Shown piece by piece: positions 11,339-22,785 of a stretch of DNA of 64,000 bases. Positions within the stretch are counted from its first letter, which is position 1, and each line of letters starts with the position of its first letter. This DNA comes from Aricia agestis (taxonomy: Eukaryota; Arthropoda; Insecta; Lepidoptera; Lycaenidae). A program made the translations under genes and the position numbers. The notes under the pieces are model-generated. The model ran no database searches, was not told the origin of the DNA, and was given only the letters and a program-made list of their open reading frames with translations. The DNA lies in contig NC_056428.1 of assembly GCF_905147365.1 (NCBI RefSeq), positions 7,284,001 through 7,348,000 of the forward strand, written 5' to 3'.

Positions 11339-14300
11339 ATGTCTGAAAATACTTCGAAAGAACCTCCATTGCAAACTATGAGTGGCATGCCAACAAATCA
11401 CAACTCTTGGATGTATGGAGTTTATCAACAATACAATGGGTATCACGGTGGCATGTTTCCCCCATTTTATAATCACCAATATTTTAACCAAATGGGAATG
11501 GCTGGAGGGTACCATAGTGATGTTAATCAATTTCAACAAAACAAAGATCCTAAAAGCCCGGAGTTTGGCCACTTGCAGTTTTCGAAACCACCACCTCCTT
11601 TACTAGGAATGTCCCCACTGGACACGAGTCGCCCATTCTTTAATCAGTCGCCCATTAGATTTAATCTCAACGGTAACAGGAAATCGGCACCTATTCCCCC
11701 AACAGAAAATCCTCTTTTAAATAATGGTGGTCAGAAAAAACGTAAGAAGGCAAACTTATCAGGTGATGAAATGGAGATAGCGAACCCGCCATTACCCGAT
11801 CATCCTCCGCCGTTGCCGCCGTGCCCACCTCCCGACCTTCCCAAGCCGCCTCCACCTCCTCCTCTCGACGTTCCTCTGCCGCCGCCGTTGGCCACAGAGG
11901 ATATTCCTGAACCTTCAGACGAACCAAAGAGCGCCAGTCCGAACGGCAGAGGAGTAGATGACAAGCGAGATGACAATGATTCATCAAATTTTTTGAAATC
12001 CCCTTCTATGCCAACGTCAGCGGGCAGTTGGCCCGACAGCTTAGAAAGGTACATAAAGAGGTGTTACGAAAAATGCAAAACTGCGTTTGATCGTGACCAA
12101 ATTGATATATGCTTAAAGGGTCGTATCACTGCAGCAGCTAATAAAGATGAGATTTGGACTAGAAATTGGGATGAGGAGCCTATTCCCAGTGTTCACAGCG
12201 AAAGAAACAACTTGTCTGTGAAACCTGTCCGGGGAACATTATCGTTGTATCAAAAGCCTGAGAACATTCAAGAATCAAATAAGGTCAAGCCAACATTGGG
12301 AGCAAGAATATTTAACAGCCACAAGAACTCCCCACAGAGACGGCGACGGGTACCATCAAGAAGTCGATCAAGATCTAGGAGCCCATCTAGGAAAAGACAT
12401 AGGTAAATACATATTTATAATAAAGACTGACATTTTTTTCTGGGCTTGTAATATTTAAAATGTTCCACTAGTGACACTTATTCTTGTTTATTTATTTTTT
12501 TCAGCACATCATCATGTTCAAGTGATGACATTGAGGATAAAAAGTCATTTAAAAATAAAAGTAGGCAGAAAATTAAAGACAGACTGTCCTTGGATCAAAA
12601 AAGGCCAGATAAATTCCAGAAAAATGTTAAAAAGAAACCTTTCCATCAATTTAACTCTGAAGAAGTGCCTGCAAATGCTGAGAAGCTTCTCAAAAGGGCA
12701 GAAAGATTTGGGAATACAGCTGTACCCACCATAGCAAGCTCCTTGCAAGCCAACAGCAAGAAGCCTGAACCAACTCTCAAGAGACCTATTATTCAAGATG
12801 CAGAAGGCGATTATGAGATTAACAATATGCATATAGTGGGTACATGCAATGAAATTGAGAAATCATTTTTACGTTTGACCAGAGCCCCAGAGGCCTGCGA
12901 GGTTCGGCCCACACATGTATTGAGGAGTTCGTTAAGAAATGTAAAAGATAGATGGATTGAAAAACAAGATTACAGATATGCGTGTGACCAACTTAAGTCC
13001 ATTAGACAAGATTTAACGGTATTAAGATTGTTTATTTAACATTTGTTTTCATCAATTGCTTTACATTTTATTGCATATAATTGTCATTGAAGTACCAATA
13101 TCTCATAACTCTATTTTAAAGGAGAAGAAAAAACGTTTAACTTTTTAGGTTATGTTTACAAAAATTTTCTATAATTCCTAATAAAATGTTTTTGTAATAA
13201 TTTCTAATGATTCCAATTTAAATAATATATCAATTATTCTTGTACAACTGTCAATGCAGAGATGATCTTGAAGTTGGTTTATTAAAAAATGTTACAAGTT
13301 ATTGGTGCTTCAACAACAATCATGTACATACTAATGGTTTCTTTTTATGTGACAGGTACAAGGAGTTAGAGATTGTTTCACAATAGAGGTATATGAAACT
13401 CATGCCAGGATAGCTCTCGAAAAGGGAGATCATGAAGAATTTAACCAGTGTCAGACACAACTTAAAATGTTGTATACTGAGTTACCACAGGGTCGAAATA
13501 ATGCACCTGAGTTTACTGCTTACAGGATATTGTACTACATATTCACAAAAAATACTTTAGGTAAGTATATCATTATTGTTATCTAAATTTTAAGTCATGA
13601 CTTGAAGAAAAGAGTTTGCATCTAATTTTTATATTTTCTTACAGATCTTACAACAATATTTCAATTTTTATCAAAAGAGGATAGAGAAAATGAATGCATC
13701 AAGCATGCCCTAAATACAAGGTGTGCCTGGGCTACTGGGAATTTGCACAAGTTTTTCCTGCTATATAAAACGGCTCCACTAATGGCAGGATATCTCATGG
13801 ATTGGTTTGTGGAGAGAGAGCGGAAGCAGTACCTGAAATACATCATTAAGTCGTATGTCACATTTACTTTTTTAGTAATGCAAATGCTCCTAAAATTTAT
13901 TCTACTCCAACTGCATGAGAGAATGAGTCTCCCCTTAAATTTATGGAAAACATAATATTGTTATTAACTTATCACATTTTTTATTATCACTCATCAAGTC
14001 ATTCCACAAACATCTTGCATGACTCCTAAATAAATAATTACTAGCTATTTGACCGAGCTTTGCTTGGTATTTCGATAAAACACAAATAAAATGTCATTTT
14101 CTAAATATGACTCCTAGCTAGATCGATTTATCGCCCCCAAAACCCCCTATATACTAAATTTCATGAAAATAGTTGGAGCCAATTCCGAGATTCCAATCTA
14201 TACTAATATTATAAATGCAAAAGTATCTCTGTCTGTCTGTCTGTCTCGCTTTCACGCCAAAACTACCAAACCGATTGTAATGAAATTTTGTATACAGATA

Positions 14301-15906
14301 GTCTAAAGCCTGAGAAACTACTTTTTTACTGGAAAAAAGGGTTGTAAGGGGGTGAAAATGCGTAAATTTGTTCAACCTACATCGCGCTGACGCTTATATA
14401 TATATATACGCCATTCAATCACACTTCTAGCTTTTATATTGAACAAAAGTTAACAAAAGTTACAAGTGTTATTAAAGAGACAAAAGAGAGTAGAGGCACA
14501 TACGAGTGAATCTCAACAAACATTCGAGGAGAAATTACGGGATTATGAAATGGATGGACGCAGCCAACCGGAAAGGGGGGTTCGGGGGGCACAGCCCCCC
14601 GTCAAAACAAACACAATCCAGAAAGTCCAAAAGTTGATTAGTTTAGAACTTAGACCACAACACAGAGGGAGCCGAGCGAGCGCAGCAAGCGTGCTGCGGC
14701 AGCAGCCGGCGACCGTCACCCAAATAAAAGGGGGGCTCGGGGGGCGAAAAACATAATCTTTCAATAAAATACAAAAAGTTTTCCTATTCTCCCAAATTAC
14801 ATATTAAGCTAATGGTCGCCCTAGTTAATTTGCCATCAAACCAGTTGGCTAAGCGTCGTCTAGATGTAGTGTTGAACGTTGTAGTCAACAAGTCGGCTAA
14901 ACGACGTATAGCCGTGTGATTGAATGGCGTTGTTCAATCAAAGGGCTAGCTGTTTGATTGAACGGCTATTTAAACCAGTCGGCTGCGACATATATATACA
15001 AGAATTGCTCGTTTAAATATATATAAGATACCTAATACCTATATATGTACCACTTTATAATGAGCTATTACATATTGTAGAAAACTTCAGGTTGTGTCCT
15101 ATATTTACAATAACTACTATTAAAATTTTGAAAAAATGTATTCATGCCAGTCTTATTTATTATGCATGCCTGCCAGCCATTAATAAAATGCATTTAATAC
15201 ATAAGTAATTACTTTAACATTATGTAATAAAATGCATTTAATACATAAGTCATTACTTTAACATTATGGGTTTGGGGGTTTGGTGTTGGTGTAGTTTTTT
15301 TTTTAAATATTTTTATATTATTTTATTCATTCATTATAGAATTACTATACATTTTAAAAGTTTATAAAAATTTGGACAACATACTTGGTTAGGACAACAT
15401 CTTTCAAATCTTACCTTATATGTATTGACATTTGCTATATTTTTTTATGATATAAATATTAAGTAATACTTTACATTAGATTCTTCCAAAAATATAATAG
15501 GTATCTATATCTGACTCATAAATTCTCCGCCTTCATTACATTATAGGAAATGAAATTCAAGCCCTTTTTATTTTCAGGAATATTTTGTGTGTGCTTGTAT
15601 CTTAATATTGTTATACCATTGAATGTTGTGGATACATTTTATGTGTATTTATTGCACATTAATTCATAGTGTATAGCTAAAGATACATTTTTAGCCAACC
15701 CTAGTAGGTTGGTCTGTGAATTAATATTTTCTTATGTGTGCAGCTACAGACAAACTGTGCCGGTGGACTTCATCGTTCGGGAGTTGGCGTTTGAATCACA
15801 TTCTAAGGCTTTTGAATTTTTAAATCAGTTTCCTCTTTCGTACACTGGCTGCGATCAAAGTGTAATAGATTGCAAGGCCAGCCTCCCAGCCATTGCCAGT
15901 ATATAA
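11339..15906 (+). CDS. LENG8: LENG8-like SAC3/GANP-domain protein
   Basis: Five exons: 11339-12402, 12505-13018, 13356-13560, 13645-13852 and 15744-15906, giving 717 aa. All introns are GT-AG and phases agree. The N-terminal 250 residues are Gln/Asn/Pro-rich with long proline runs (about residues 150-180). A basic RS tail (SRSRSRSRSPSRKRHR) closes exon 1 at about residue 350. Residues ~475-717 form the SAC3/GANP-PCI-type region: LTRAPEACEVRPTHVL, RNVKDRWIEKQDYRYACDQL, then EYETHARIALEKGD-like helices and a C-terminal winged-helix end (VDFIVRELAF). Human LENG8 (about 800 aa) and yeast Thp3 are mRNA-processing and export-linked nuclear proteins, so a nuclear RNA role is inferred. The last intron (13853-15743) is swollen by transposons. 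The proline-rich exon also gives long antisense ORFs, which are shadows. Confidence 0.93.
14041..15032 (+). mobile_element. Nested transposon stack in LENG8 intron 4
   Basis: A dispersed retroelement-like repeat starts at 14041 (TATTTGACCGAGCTTTGCTT) and runs to 14196. What looks like its 3' end (ATATATACAAGAATTGCTCG) resumes at about 14986-15032. The roughly 790 bp between begin with a Helitron 5' end (A|TCTATACTAATATTATAAAT at 14197) and contain the TIR element at 14409-14931. The host repeat therefore appears split by at least one later insertion. All lies within the intron and leaves the splice sites intact. Confidence 0.6.
14409..14931. mobile_element. Unassigned TIR element with GC-rich core
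   Basis: ACGCCATTCAATCACAC (14409-14425) is matched inverted by GTGTGATTGAATGGCGT (14915-14931). Near the right end a motif like AGTCGGCTAAACGACGT occurs two to three times. The core has G-run and C-run blocks (GGGGGGTTCGGGGGGCACAG, about 14574) and an open stretch at 14466-14756 that I do not accept as a gene. The superfamily is unknown. Confidence 0.45.
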
Positions 15907-16320
15907 CATTTTCTGTTTGATAGCCATCCTGTTATAGTAGCGTGTTGTTGTGTGGTCATGTAATCACCACAGTCACAGGGTCCAACAGTACAGAAGTTTC
16001 GTTGTCAACATTCATTTTGCTAGGCTGAAGTGGCGGCATAATTTTACATACATCACCTTGAGTTATTCGACAGAGGATGTTTGGTGCAGCTTGAAGAAAA
16101 CCTGTTTAATGAAGAGACTCAACAGTCAAGCTAAAAAGAGGAATTCAAATTGGGAGGTTAATTGCAATGACAATTTATTCAGTGCTAAAGACTTTCAGAA
16201 GACACCATGTTATTTTGGACAGTAAACTTTTTAGATTAATTTTGTAAATATTCGGTTTTAACATATTTTTGTTTCCAATCAATGAATTTTTTCTTGCATG
16301 TAGATGCATTGTTCATGTTA

Positions 16321-16326
16321 AATAAA
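16321..16326 (+). terminator. Likely LENG8 poly(A) signal
   Basis: AATAAA lies 415 bp after the LENG8 stop codon, followed by AT-rich DNA. It is the first good signal on the plus strand after the stop. Confidence 0.5.
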
Positions 16327-16400
16327 TGTTTTTAGATATTTAAAAAGAATTGCATTTTTAAATTAAAATCCCGTATACTTGATGCTTCAATTTAGTACTA

Positions 16401-16542
16401 AGCCACAATTTCACCAACGTCTGTTAGTGTTAACAGCTTGTTAAAATGTAATGTCTTCTCTTTCATTCATAAGAAAAACGAAAGAGGTAACGTGATACTA
16501 ATTCGAGCGTTAACTTTAACAGTCGTTGGTGAAATTGGGGCT
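16401..16542. mobile_element. MITE with CAATTTCACCAACG ends
   Basis: CACAATTTCACCAACG at 16405 is inverted at 16524-16539 (CGTTGGTGAAATTG). A subterminal GTTAACAG pair is also inverted. It lies just beyond the LENG8 poly(A) signal. Confidence 0.7.
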
Positions 16543-16674
16543 AAACATGTTTTAAGTGTATCATGTACTATCGACAAAGGGCGTCAAGGGCTAAGAAAAT
16601 CTCTTAACGGCGCCCAAGGGCGTCACCAGCCGATGGCAAGTTGACTTTACCTACTACAATTCATACTTTTTTCA

Positions 16675-16890
16675 TCTATACTTAATATTATAAAGCGGAA
16701 GAGTTTGTTAGTTAGTTTGTTTATTTGAACGCGCTAATCTCAGGAATTACTGGTCCGATTTGAAAAAATCTTTCAGTGTTAGATAGCCCATTTATCGAGG
16801 AAGGCTTTAGGCTATATTTTATCACGCTAAGACTAATAGGAGCGAAGTAACAGAAAAATGTGGAAAAATTATATTTGGCAACTTTTTTAG
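16675..16890 (+). mobile_element. Helitron 5' fragment
   Basis: It begins A|TCTATACTTAATATTATAAA and continues with GAACGCGCTAATCTCAGGAA and TTAGATAGCCCATTTATCGA, the monomer that is tandemly repeated at 43.3-44.1 kb. It stops before a 19-bp G run (about 16897-16915), without a CTAG end. Confidence 0.65.
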
Positions 16891-17172
16891 AATCTGTAGG
16901 GGGGGGGGGGGGGGGCAGCTGCCCCTCCCTGGGTTCGGTTCGGTTAAAAGCAAAACTACTAGCTTAGGTCGATGTTGATGTTACTACGTAGTTCAGCTAT
17001 CTAACACTTGATGTCAAAATTCTTGAATATTGTGGGACGTAGAACTTAAAAAAATGTATATTATTAATAATTATAATAAGTTTAATTAATTTTCATTTCA
17101 AATAAGTGTTAGTATTTCTGTAGATCAGAATGGGATCGCAATGATAGTTTTGTTTGCTAAAATGTAGCGTTA

Positions 17173-18468
17173 CGAGGGCTGCTATTTATGTATCCGGAAT
17201 TAAAAAAAGAAACAAACATATTATATCATTTAATATGGTTTTATTGCTTTTCAAAATATTCGCCGCGATGATCGACACACTTTTGCATACGCTGGAACCA
17301 ATTTTCATAGCACTTTTTCCATTCTGATTGAGGTATCTCCAAAACGTGCATTTTGAACGCATCAACAGCCTCTTCGCGGCTCGAAAAACGTTGACCACGT
17401 AATTTGTTCTTCGCGTATGGAAATAAAAAGAAATCGTTAGGTGCCAAATCAGGGCTGTACGGCGGATGACCAGTCAATTCGAGCTTTTGACCCTCCAAAA
17501 ACTGAGTTGTTTCAGCTGAGGTGTGACAGCTAGCATTGTCGTGATGTAATATGATTCTGCGTTGTCGGTTGTCCTTTCTTATTTCTTCAAAGACTTCTGG
17601 TAAACAAATGGTCGTATACCATTCAGAATTAACCGTTTTACGATTCTCTAATGGCACTGTAGCCACATGTCCATTAATTCCAAAAAAACAGGCGACCATT
17701 TGCTTCAAAGTACTTTTTGCACGAGTAACTTTTGTTGGTTTCGGCTCATCTTGGAACACCCACACCGTTGACTGTTGTTTAGTTTCGGGGTCATATGCAT
17801 AGATCCAAGATTCATCACCTGTGTAGATATTATAAACGGCTTTTGACGTACCACGCACGTATTTTTTTTATCATTTTTTTGCATCAATCGACACGAGCCC
17901 GTTTTTGATCGATTGTCAAGTTGTGCGGAATCCAACGCGAACATATTTTTTTTACAGCCAAATGTTCGTGTAATATCTTATGTATGCTCGTCATACTTAT
18001 GCCTAAGGACGCCTCTATCTCGCGATATGTAACATGACGATCACGCATTATTAGTTCCCGCACAGCATCTATATTTTGTGGGACAACAGCTGTTTTTGGG
18101 CGACCTTCTTTATTTTCATCCGTGAGCATAGACCGCCCATGATTAAACTCACTGTACCAGTGATAAACAGTGGTTTTTGATGGTGCTTCATCTCCAAAAG
18201 TTGCGGTGAGTTGAATAAAGCACTGTTGTTGATTTAGCCCACGCCGAAAATCGTAGTAAATCATTGCACGAAAATGTTCACGCGTTAAATCCATGGCAAA
18301 TGAAGACACGCAATTTTCAAAATGACGCCACAATGGAAAAATAATTGACAGTCACATGAAACAAAATGTATTCTTCAACCAAAGAGTTCTATTTTCAAAT
18401 GTTGTAATTACTTTTTAAATATTGTTCTTGTAAGTGGCCAGTTCCGGATACATAAATAGCAGCCCTCG
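17173..18468 (-). mobile_element. Full-length mariner element
   Basis: About 1.3 kb bounded by TA duplications at 17171-17172 and 18469-18470. The terminal inverted repeats begin CGAGGGCTGCTATTTATGTA and match over nearly 30 bp. The element contains one transposase gene on the minus strand (separate entry). Size, TA target and intact ends are those of a classical mariner. Confidence 0.9.
17241..18333 (-). pseudogene. Mariner transposase, DD34D, two lesions
   Basis: The transposase has an N-terminal helix-turn-helix region (AMIYYDFRRGLNQQQC; KTTVYHWYSEFNHGR; GRPKTAV) and a DDE/D catalytic domain. The first catalytic Asp is in YTGDESW, the second in LHHDNASCHTS and the third in PDLAPNDFFLF. 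Thirty-four residues separate the second and third, so the class is DD34D. Two breaks are visible. One is an in-frame TGA at 17884-17886, probably from TGG since Trp is usual there. The other is a one-base shift at an A run near 17862-17869, after which the catalytic domain continues in another frame to a stop at 17241. The coding sequence is otherwise little decayed, so the copy is fairly young but should not make full-length protein. Confidence 0.9.
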
Positions 18469-18524
18469 TAGCAACATTTTCTGATGGCATTAATTTATTG
18501 GTAAGTAATCGACCAATTCTGTGT

Positions 18525-18589
18525 GTAGTTAAAGTTAGTTGGTGCAACCCAGTCTTAATGACTGGGTTGCACCAACTAACTTTAACTAC
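18525..18589. repeat. Perfect 30-bp palindrome (collapsed MITE ends)
   Basis: Arms 18525-18554 and 18560-18589 are perfect reverse complements around TTAAT. The arm end GGGTTGCACCAACTAACTTT resembles a common lepidopteran MITE terminus, so this may be two TIRs left after loss of the interior. Confidence 0.8.
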
Positions 18590-18599
18590 AATGGAAAAT

Positions 18600-20723
18600 G
18601 TCAAATCTTTGGTTTAAGTTAAAAATTGACGCCATCAAGACGCCATATTTAACCATAACCATAGAGCTCGACAAGGTTTTAAATGCGCGTGGCGAAAAAA
18701 GGAACTAACGCTGTCATTATACAAAAAACGCCATTTTTACAGTTCTCCTTCAGCAGCGCCCCCGCCCACGTGCTTTTCTTCTTCTTCTTTTTTATTAATG
18801 GCTTCTTTGTGAGTTGCCAGTATCAGAGTGTTTTGGCAAAGACTTTACTTTATGAGATGGCTTTATGAAGAAACAAGGTTACGGTATGATGAGACGCGTA
18901 CGGTGACTGTTGAAAAATCTAGGGTTAGTCCTGTACACCTTACAATTTAATACTGTTAGTATAAATATAACCTTGTTGACCAGCTGTCAATTTCTCCGGT
19001 CAAAGTTAAGGTTAAAGTTAAAGCCATTGGGCTTATGCTCATGCTGTCAAGGAATACTATAACTTGTGTGCCACGAATAACGTCGGATATGCAAATCCAA
19101 CCAGCATCTATCCATAGAACAATGACGGTTCATACGGTACGCCCTTAAATGATCCATAGAATAATGACGATTGGTTAATTCCGTCAATAAAAAAGTACCT
19201 ACAGAAAAAATAAAGAAGAGTTTTGACTCTTATATAGTTACTTTTATAAAGCTTAATCAGTGTAAATACTAATATCATATACCAAAAAAGTAAGTCCTCA
19301 GAACAACGACGGATTTATTAAATCCGTCGTTGTACGGTGGCTAAGAAGATTAAGTCTTCTGTTCGGTCGAATTCGGTCGCGTAACAATCAATTTTCTACT
19401 GTTCTTCTATTTAATGTAGCGAAAGTGTTTAATTTATAAGTAAACAGCATCTCAAGTCTTTAAAAAGCAACAAAATATTATGATATTCACTTACCCATAA
19501 TATTATCACCATTTTGCACAAACGCTAACATCCGTTTTAACCTTGAATGCATAATATTTTGAACTTATTCGAGTTACATAATATGCCTAATACGTATTAT
19601 AAACTATTTTAATATTCTTTAAAAAATATTAAATAGTGCGTTACGAGTAAAAAGTACGCGTAACCGTAGAACAGGGACGGTATTGACCATCCGCCGCGGT
19701 GAGCGGGGGGTGGGGGACGGCGCCGTCCACCGAACTCAGACGCATTGTTTAATCCGTCGTTATACTACGGTCACACCAATCCGTCGTTTATCTAGTCTAT
19801 AAATCAGGCATTTAGTGGATTTTTTTATAAAATTTTATAATCAGTCGATAAAACACATAAATACAAGTCGATTTGTGCAATAAACCAAAAATTGAAAAAA
19901 TCAGATCAGTCTTTATTCTACGATCATGACGATCTTAGTACTATATACATAATTATAATATATTCTGTGACAGTACAGAGTCGAGAGAGAGAGATGTGTA
20001 AAGCTTTGTTTTAGCTTCGTGGTAAAGCTACACGAGCACGAGCTCTTGACTATGCAATAAAAAACTTGTAAATAAGTTATATGTAGGGGCTACTGCTGCA
20101 GCCTGCCTTACAACCAATATTATAAAGATAAATGATAATTAAGGGAGAACGATTGAAGATGATAAAATAAAACCGCTCCCTTTGATGGATAAATGATAAC
20201 TGACTTTATTTTACGTTAATCGTAATACAAATGAATATGCTCCGCGACATTACTGAATCTTAAAGTGTAAGCATATTAATTATGTACGGTTGGCAACAAC
20301 CCGTACATCCTGCGCCCCCCGAAAGATGGCGACGTTGATATAAATTAAAAACTACATCATACAATCAGGGCTGTAGCTACAGTCAGATTTGAGGTAGGGC
20401 AGCATTGGTTACAGGTAGGGCAGAAGTACAAAAAAATAATCATAATTTATTGATTTCTTGGGTTTTGGTATTTTTAAGGTAGGGCATTATGATTTTAAGG
20501 TAGGGCATTGCCCCCCAATGCCCCCCTCTAGCTACGGCCGTGCATACAATGATACACTATAGACTACGTAATAAAAATTGTATTTTAAAAATGTAAAAAG
20601 TATAAACATAAAAATGATATAAAAAGTGATAGGTAAAATTATATTATTATTGTTGAATATAAAAACAAAAGAGTAAATTATTTGCAAACACAATATTTAT
20701 GTTATGATATAAGCATGATAGCT
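18600..20723. other. Gene-free stretch with CGTCGTT repeats
   Basis: AATCCGTCGTT occurs at 19321, 19751 and 19781, and inverted at 19303 where it forms a 14-bp-arm palindrome (19303-19333, centre ATT). A GGTAGGGCA-type repeat with TAGCTAC ends lies at about 20367-20543. A GC patch lies at 19680-19740. No gene is supported. Confidence 0.4.
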
Positions 20724-21340
20724 TTAGTCTTTCAATTCACTTAATCTAACAGAATGACTAAACATAGGGGAAGTGCTTTTATCGAGGCTTAGCACTGATT
20801 GTCTGATTTCACCAGATACATTTCGAACATTCGGGACACTCGAGAACACTTCACTAATTGCCTTTTTATTTAGCACATTCACATCACTAACACTAATACT
20901 GCGCTGGACTCCCGTGCCAGCGGCAGGGGCGGGGGCGGCAGCAGGGGCGGCGTCCGTGTCGCGCGTGCCGCGGGACGCCTCCCCGCCCGCCAGCTGGCGC
21001 CTCCGTCGAAGTCGGCGAAACACCAAGACACCGCCGATGATGACGAACAAGCTGACCATGATGTATCCCAGAGCATAATGATGGACATCGTGCACACTAA
21101 AGTCCATACTATTAGCTGATTGTTCCTTTATTTCTGATATCTGCGTCTTTAAAACTTCCAATTCACCTTCATGGTTTTCTAACTTAGGTATATCGATTGA
21201 GGAAGTGTTAATGATATTATTCAAGACGGAGGACTGGGGTATTTCGAGCTTTTGATTGATCTAATCGGTTGCTAAAGTAGTTGTGGGAATAAATTGTAAA
21301 ATCATCACCCTTCAAAATGCACATAGGACCTAAGCGAATG

Positions 21341-21400
21341 ACTCCGTTGCCTATCAGTACCTGTGACGATTACGTCACAGGTACTGATAGGCAACGGAGT
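21341..21400. repeat. Perfect 28-bp palindrome, loop ATTA
   Basis: Arms 21341-21368 and 21373-21400 are exact reverse complements with a 4-nt ATTA loop. It lies inside the env-like remnant and is followed two bases later by a second palindrome with the same loop. Confidence 0.95.
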
Positions 21401-21402
21401 AC

Positions 21403-21438
21403 GATTTGCCCAGCTGGGATTACCCAGCTGGGCAAATC
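21403..21438. repeat. Perfect 16-bp palindrome, loop ATTA
   Basis: GATTTGCCCAGCTGGG, then ATTA, then the exact reverse complement. The arm contains the smaller palindrome CCCAGCTGGG. Confidence 0.95.
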
Positions 21439-22785
21439 AGCCGGACACTGCATTGTTCGCAACAGGTGTACAGCCATTCGTTATCTGCGTGTAATTTTAT
21501 CCAGCGCTCTTTGCAACGCGATAGCTCCGACTTGCATAGCGGTAGGTCAGTATCGCCGTCGACGATGTTGACATCACAAATTTATTGTTTTATCTCCGTA
21601 GTATGAACAGGGCTATTAAGAAAGCATAAAACTTTCTCATTTGATAAATACCGACATGATTGAAGATTCGATTCTGATAAAAGGATAAGGGAATCCTTGT
21701 TGATATTAAACCCGATGTAGGGAAATTTCGTAGTTAATTGATAGTACTTCTGATCTTTCTTCTTAGGTAAACTTATGATCTTGTCGAGCTCAAAAATTTC
21801 GTTGTTTAGTATAGGAATCTTTACCTCAGCAATATTTGTCAGTGACTCTCGCGGCAACTCTCAGTAGCTTATAAAGCTAAATAACATTTGAGCCGTCCGT
21901 CGGTAGCACGAGCTCCCTTTGCAAACGACCTGATATTATATTTATTTGATTTTGCAGTTGCTCCGGTGATAGAAAGTTTGTGCTGATATGACCTTGATTA
22001 ATTTCAGTGAGAGTGGCGATGAGAGTATCCTGAATACGTCTAATTTTGGAAATGATGATATGAGCAACTAACGACAAAAAAGTTATATAAGTGGAACGTG
22101 ATGAATATTGCTTAACTTGATACACTTCAGAAGCCAAATCCTTGATATGATTATCGATAAGAGAAAATTGTTTTTGCATGACATCCTCGTGCCTCTTCAC
22201 TATGTTATACTCGGCCTCTATGACAAGAGTTTGGTTATGTAAAAGTGTTTGTAAATGACTCTCATTTTGCTGAATATGCTCTATGTCCTGCTGATACTGC
22301 GTGCCGAACCTTTCATCTAGGACACCAAATAAGGAGTTAGCAATGTAACCAACTCCATTAATTAACCCTTCTGTCTTCTGTTTGATTGATTTTTCAGCAG
22401 CTGATTAAAATGATCTATCTCATCAAGCTCGTGTTCCAGTTGCAAGGTAATAGATTGATAATCTTGAGAAGACCCATTCTCCTTTATGTGCTCAACATAT
22501 TTTTTAATGGTTTCTCAGCTTTGCCAATATGTAGACATGTTATAAAAAATAATAAGAGCCCATTCGTCTCTTATATGTTGAAGGTCCGCGATTTTATCAA
22601 AATAAATGCTTTGATTTGTGTTTACAGGCGTGATCATAAAACACGCACAGAACTTGTTGCAAGCTCGGTGATAAAAGGAATGACATAAACATGAAAACAG
22701 TCATAAAAAAGTTTTTAAAGTTAATACGTCGAGGACGCCGAGACCTCGTGTTATTTGATTCTGGAGTAGGTAGGAGTAGGTAAGG

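Larger units (their letters stand above)
20724..22704 (-). pseudogene. Env-like (F-type) glycoprotein remnant
   Basis: An ATG at 22704 is followed by a hydrophobic signal-like stretch. The frame is then lost and regained. Open segments lie at 22200-21877, 21857-21582 and 21224-20724, linked by stops and frame changes. A basic Arg cluster followed by a Gly-rich hydrophobic segment lies near 22320-22370 and resembles the cleavage-fusion region of F-type insect retroviral Env proteins. Heptad-rich helix follows. A transmembrane segment near residues 50-68 of the last open part is followed by an Arg-rich, then Ala/Pro-rich cytoplasmic tail with high GC. Two perfect palindromes (21341-21438) disrupt the ectodomain end. 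This is a broken, old copy. The identification as env rests on order after pol and on general features, not on a search. Confidence 0.6.

Noticed and set aside
11691..12054. Minus-strand ORFs opposite LENG8 exon 1
   Set aside because: Antisense shadows of the proline-rich coding region.
14466..14756. ORF of 96 aa in LENG8 intron 4
   Set aside because: Lies inside a TIR element, passes through G/C-run blocks and shows no recognised domain.
22386..22688. Plus-strand ORF of 100 aa
   Set aside because: Antisense to the env-like remnant; no independent support.
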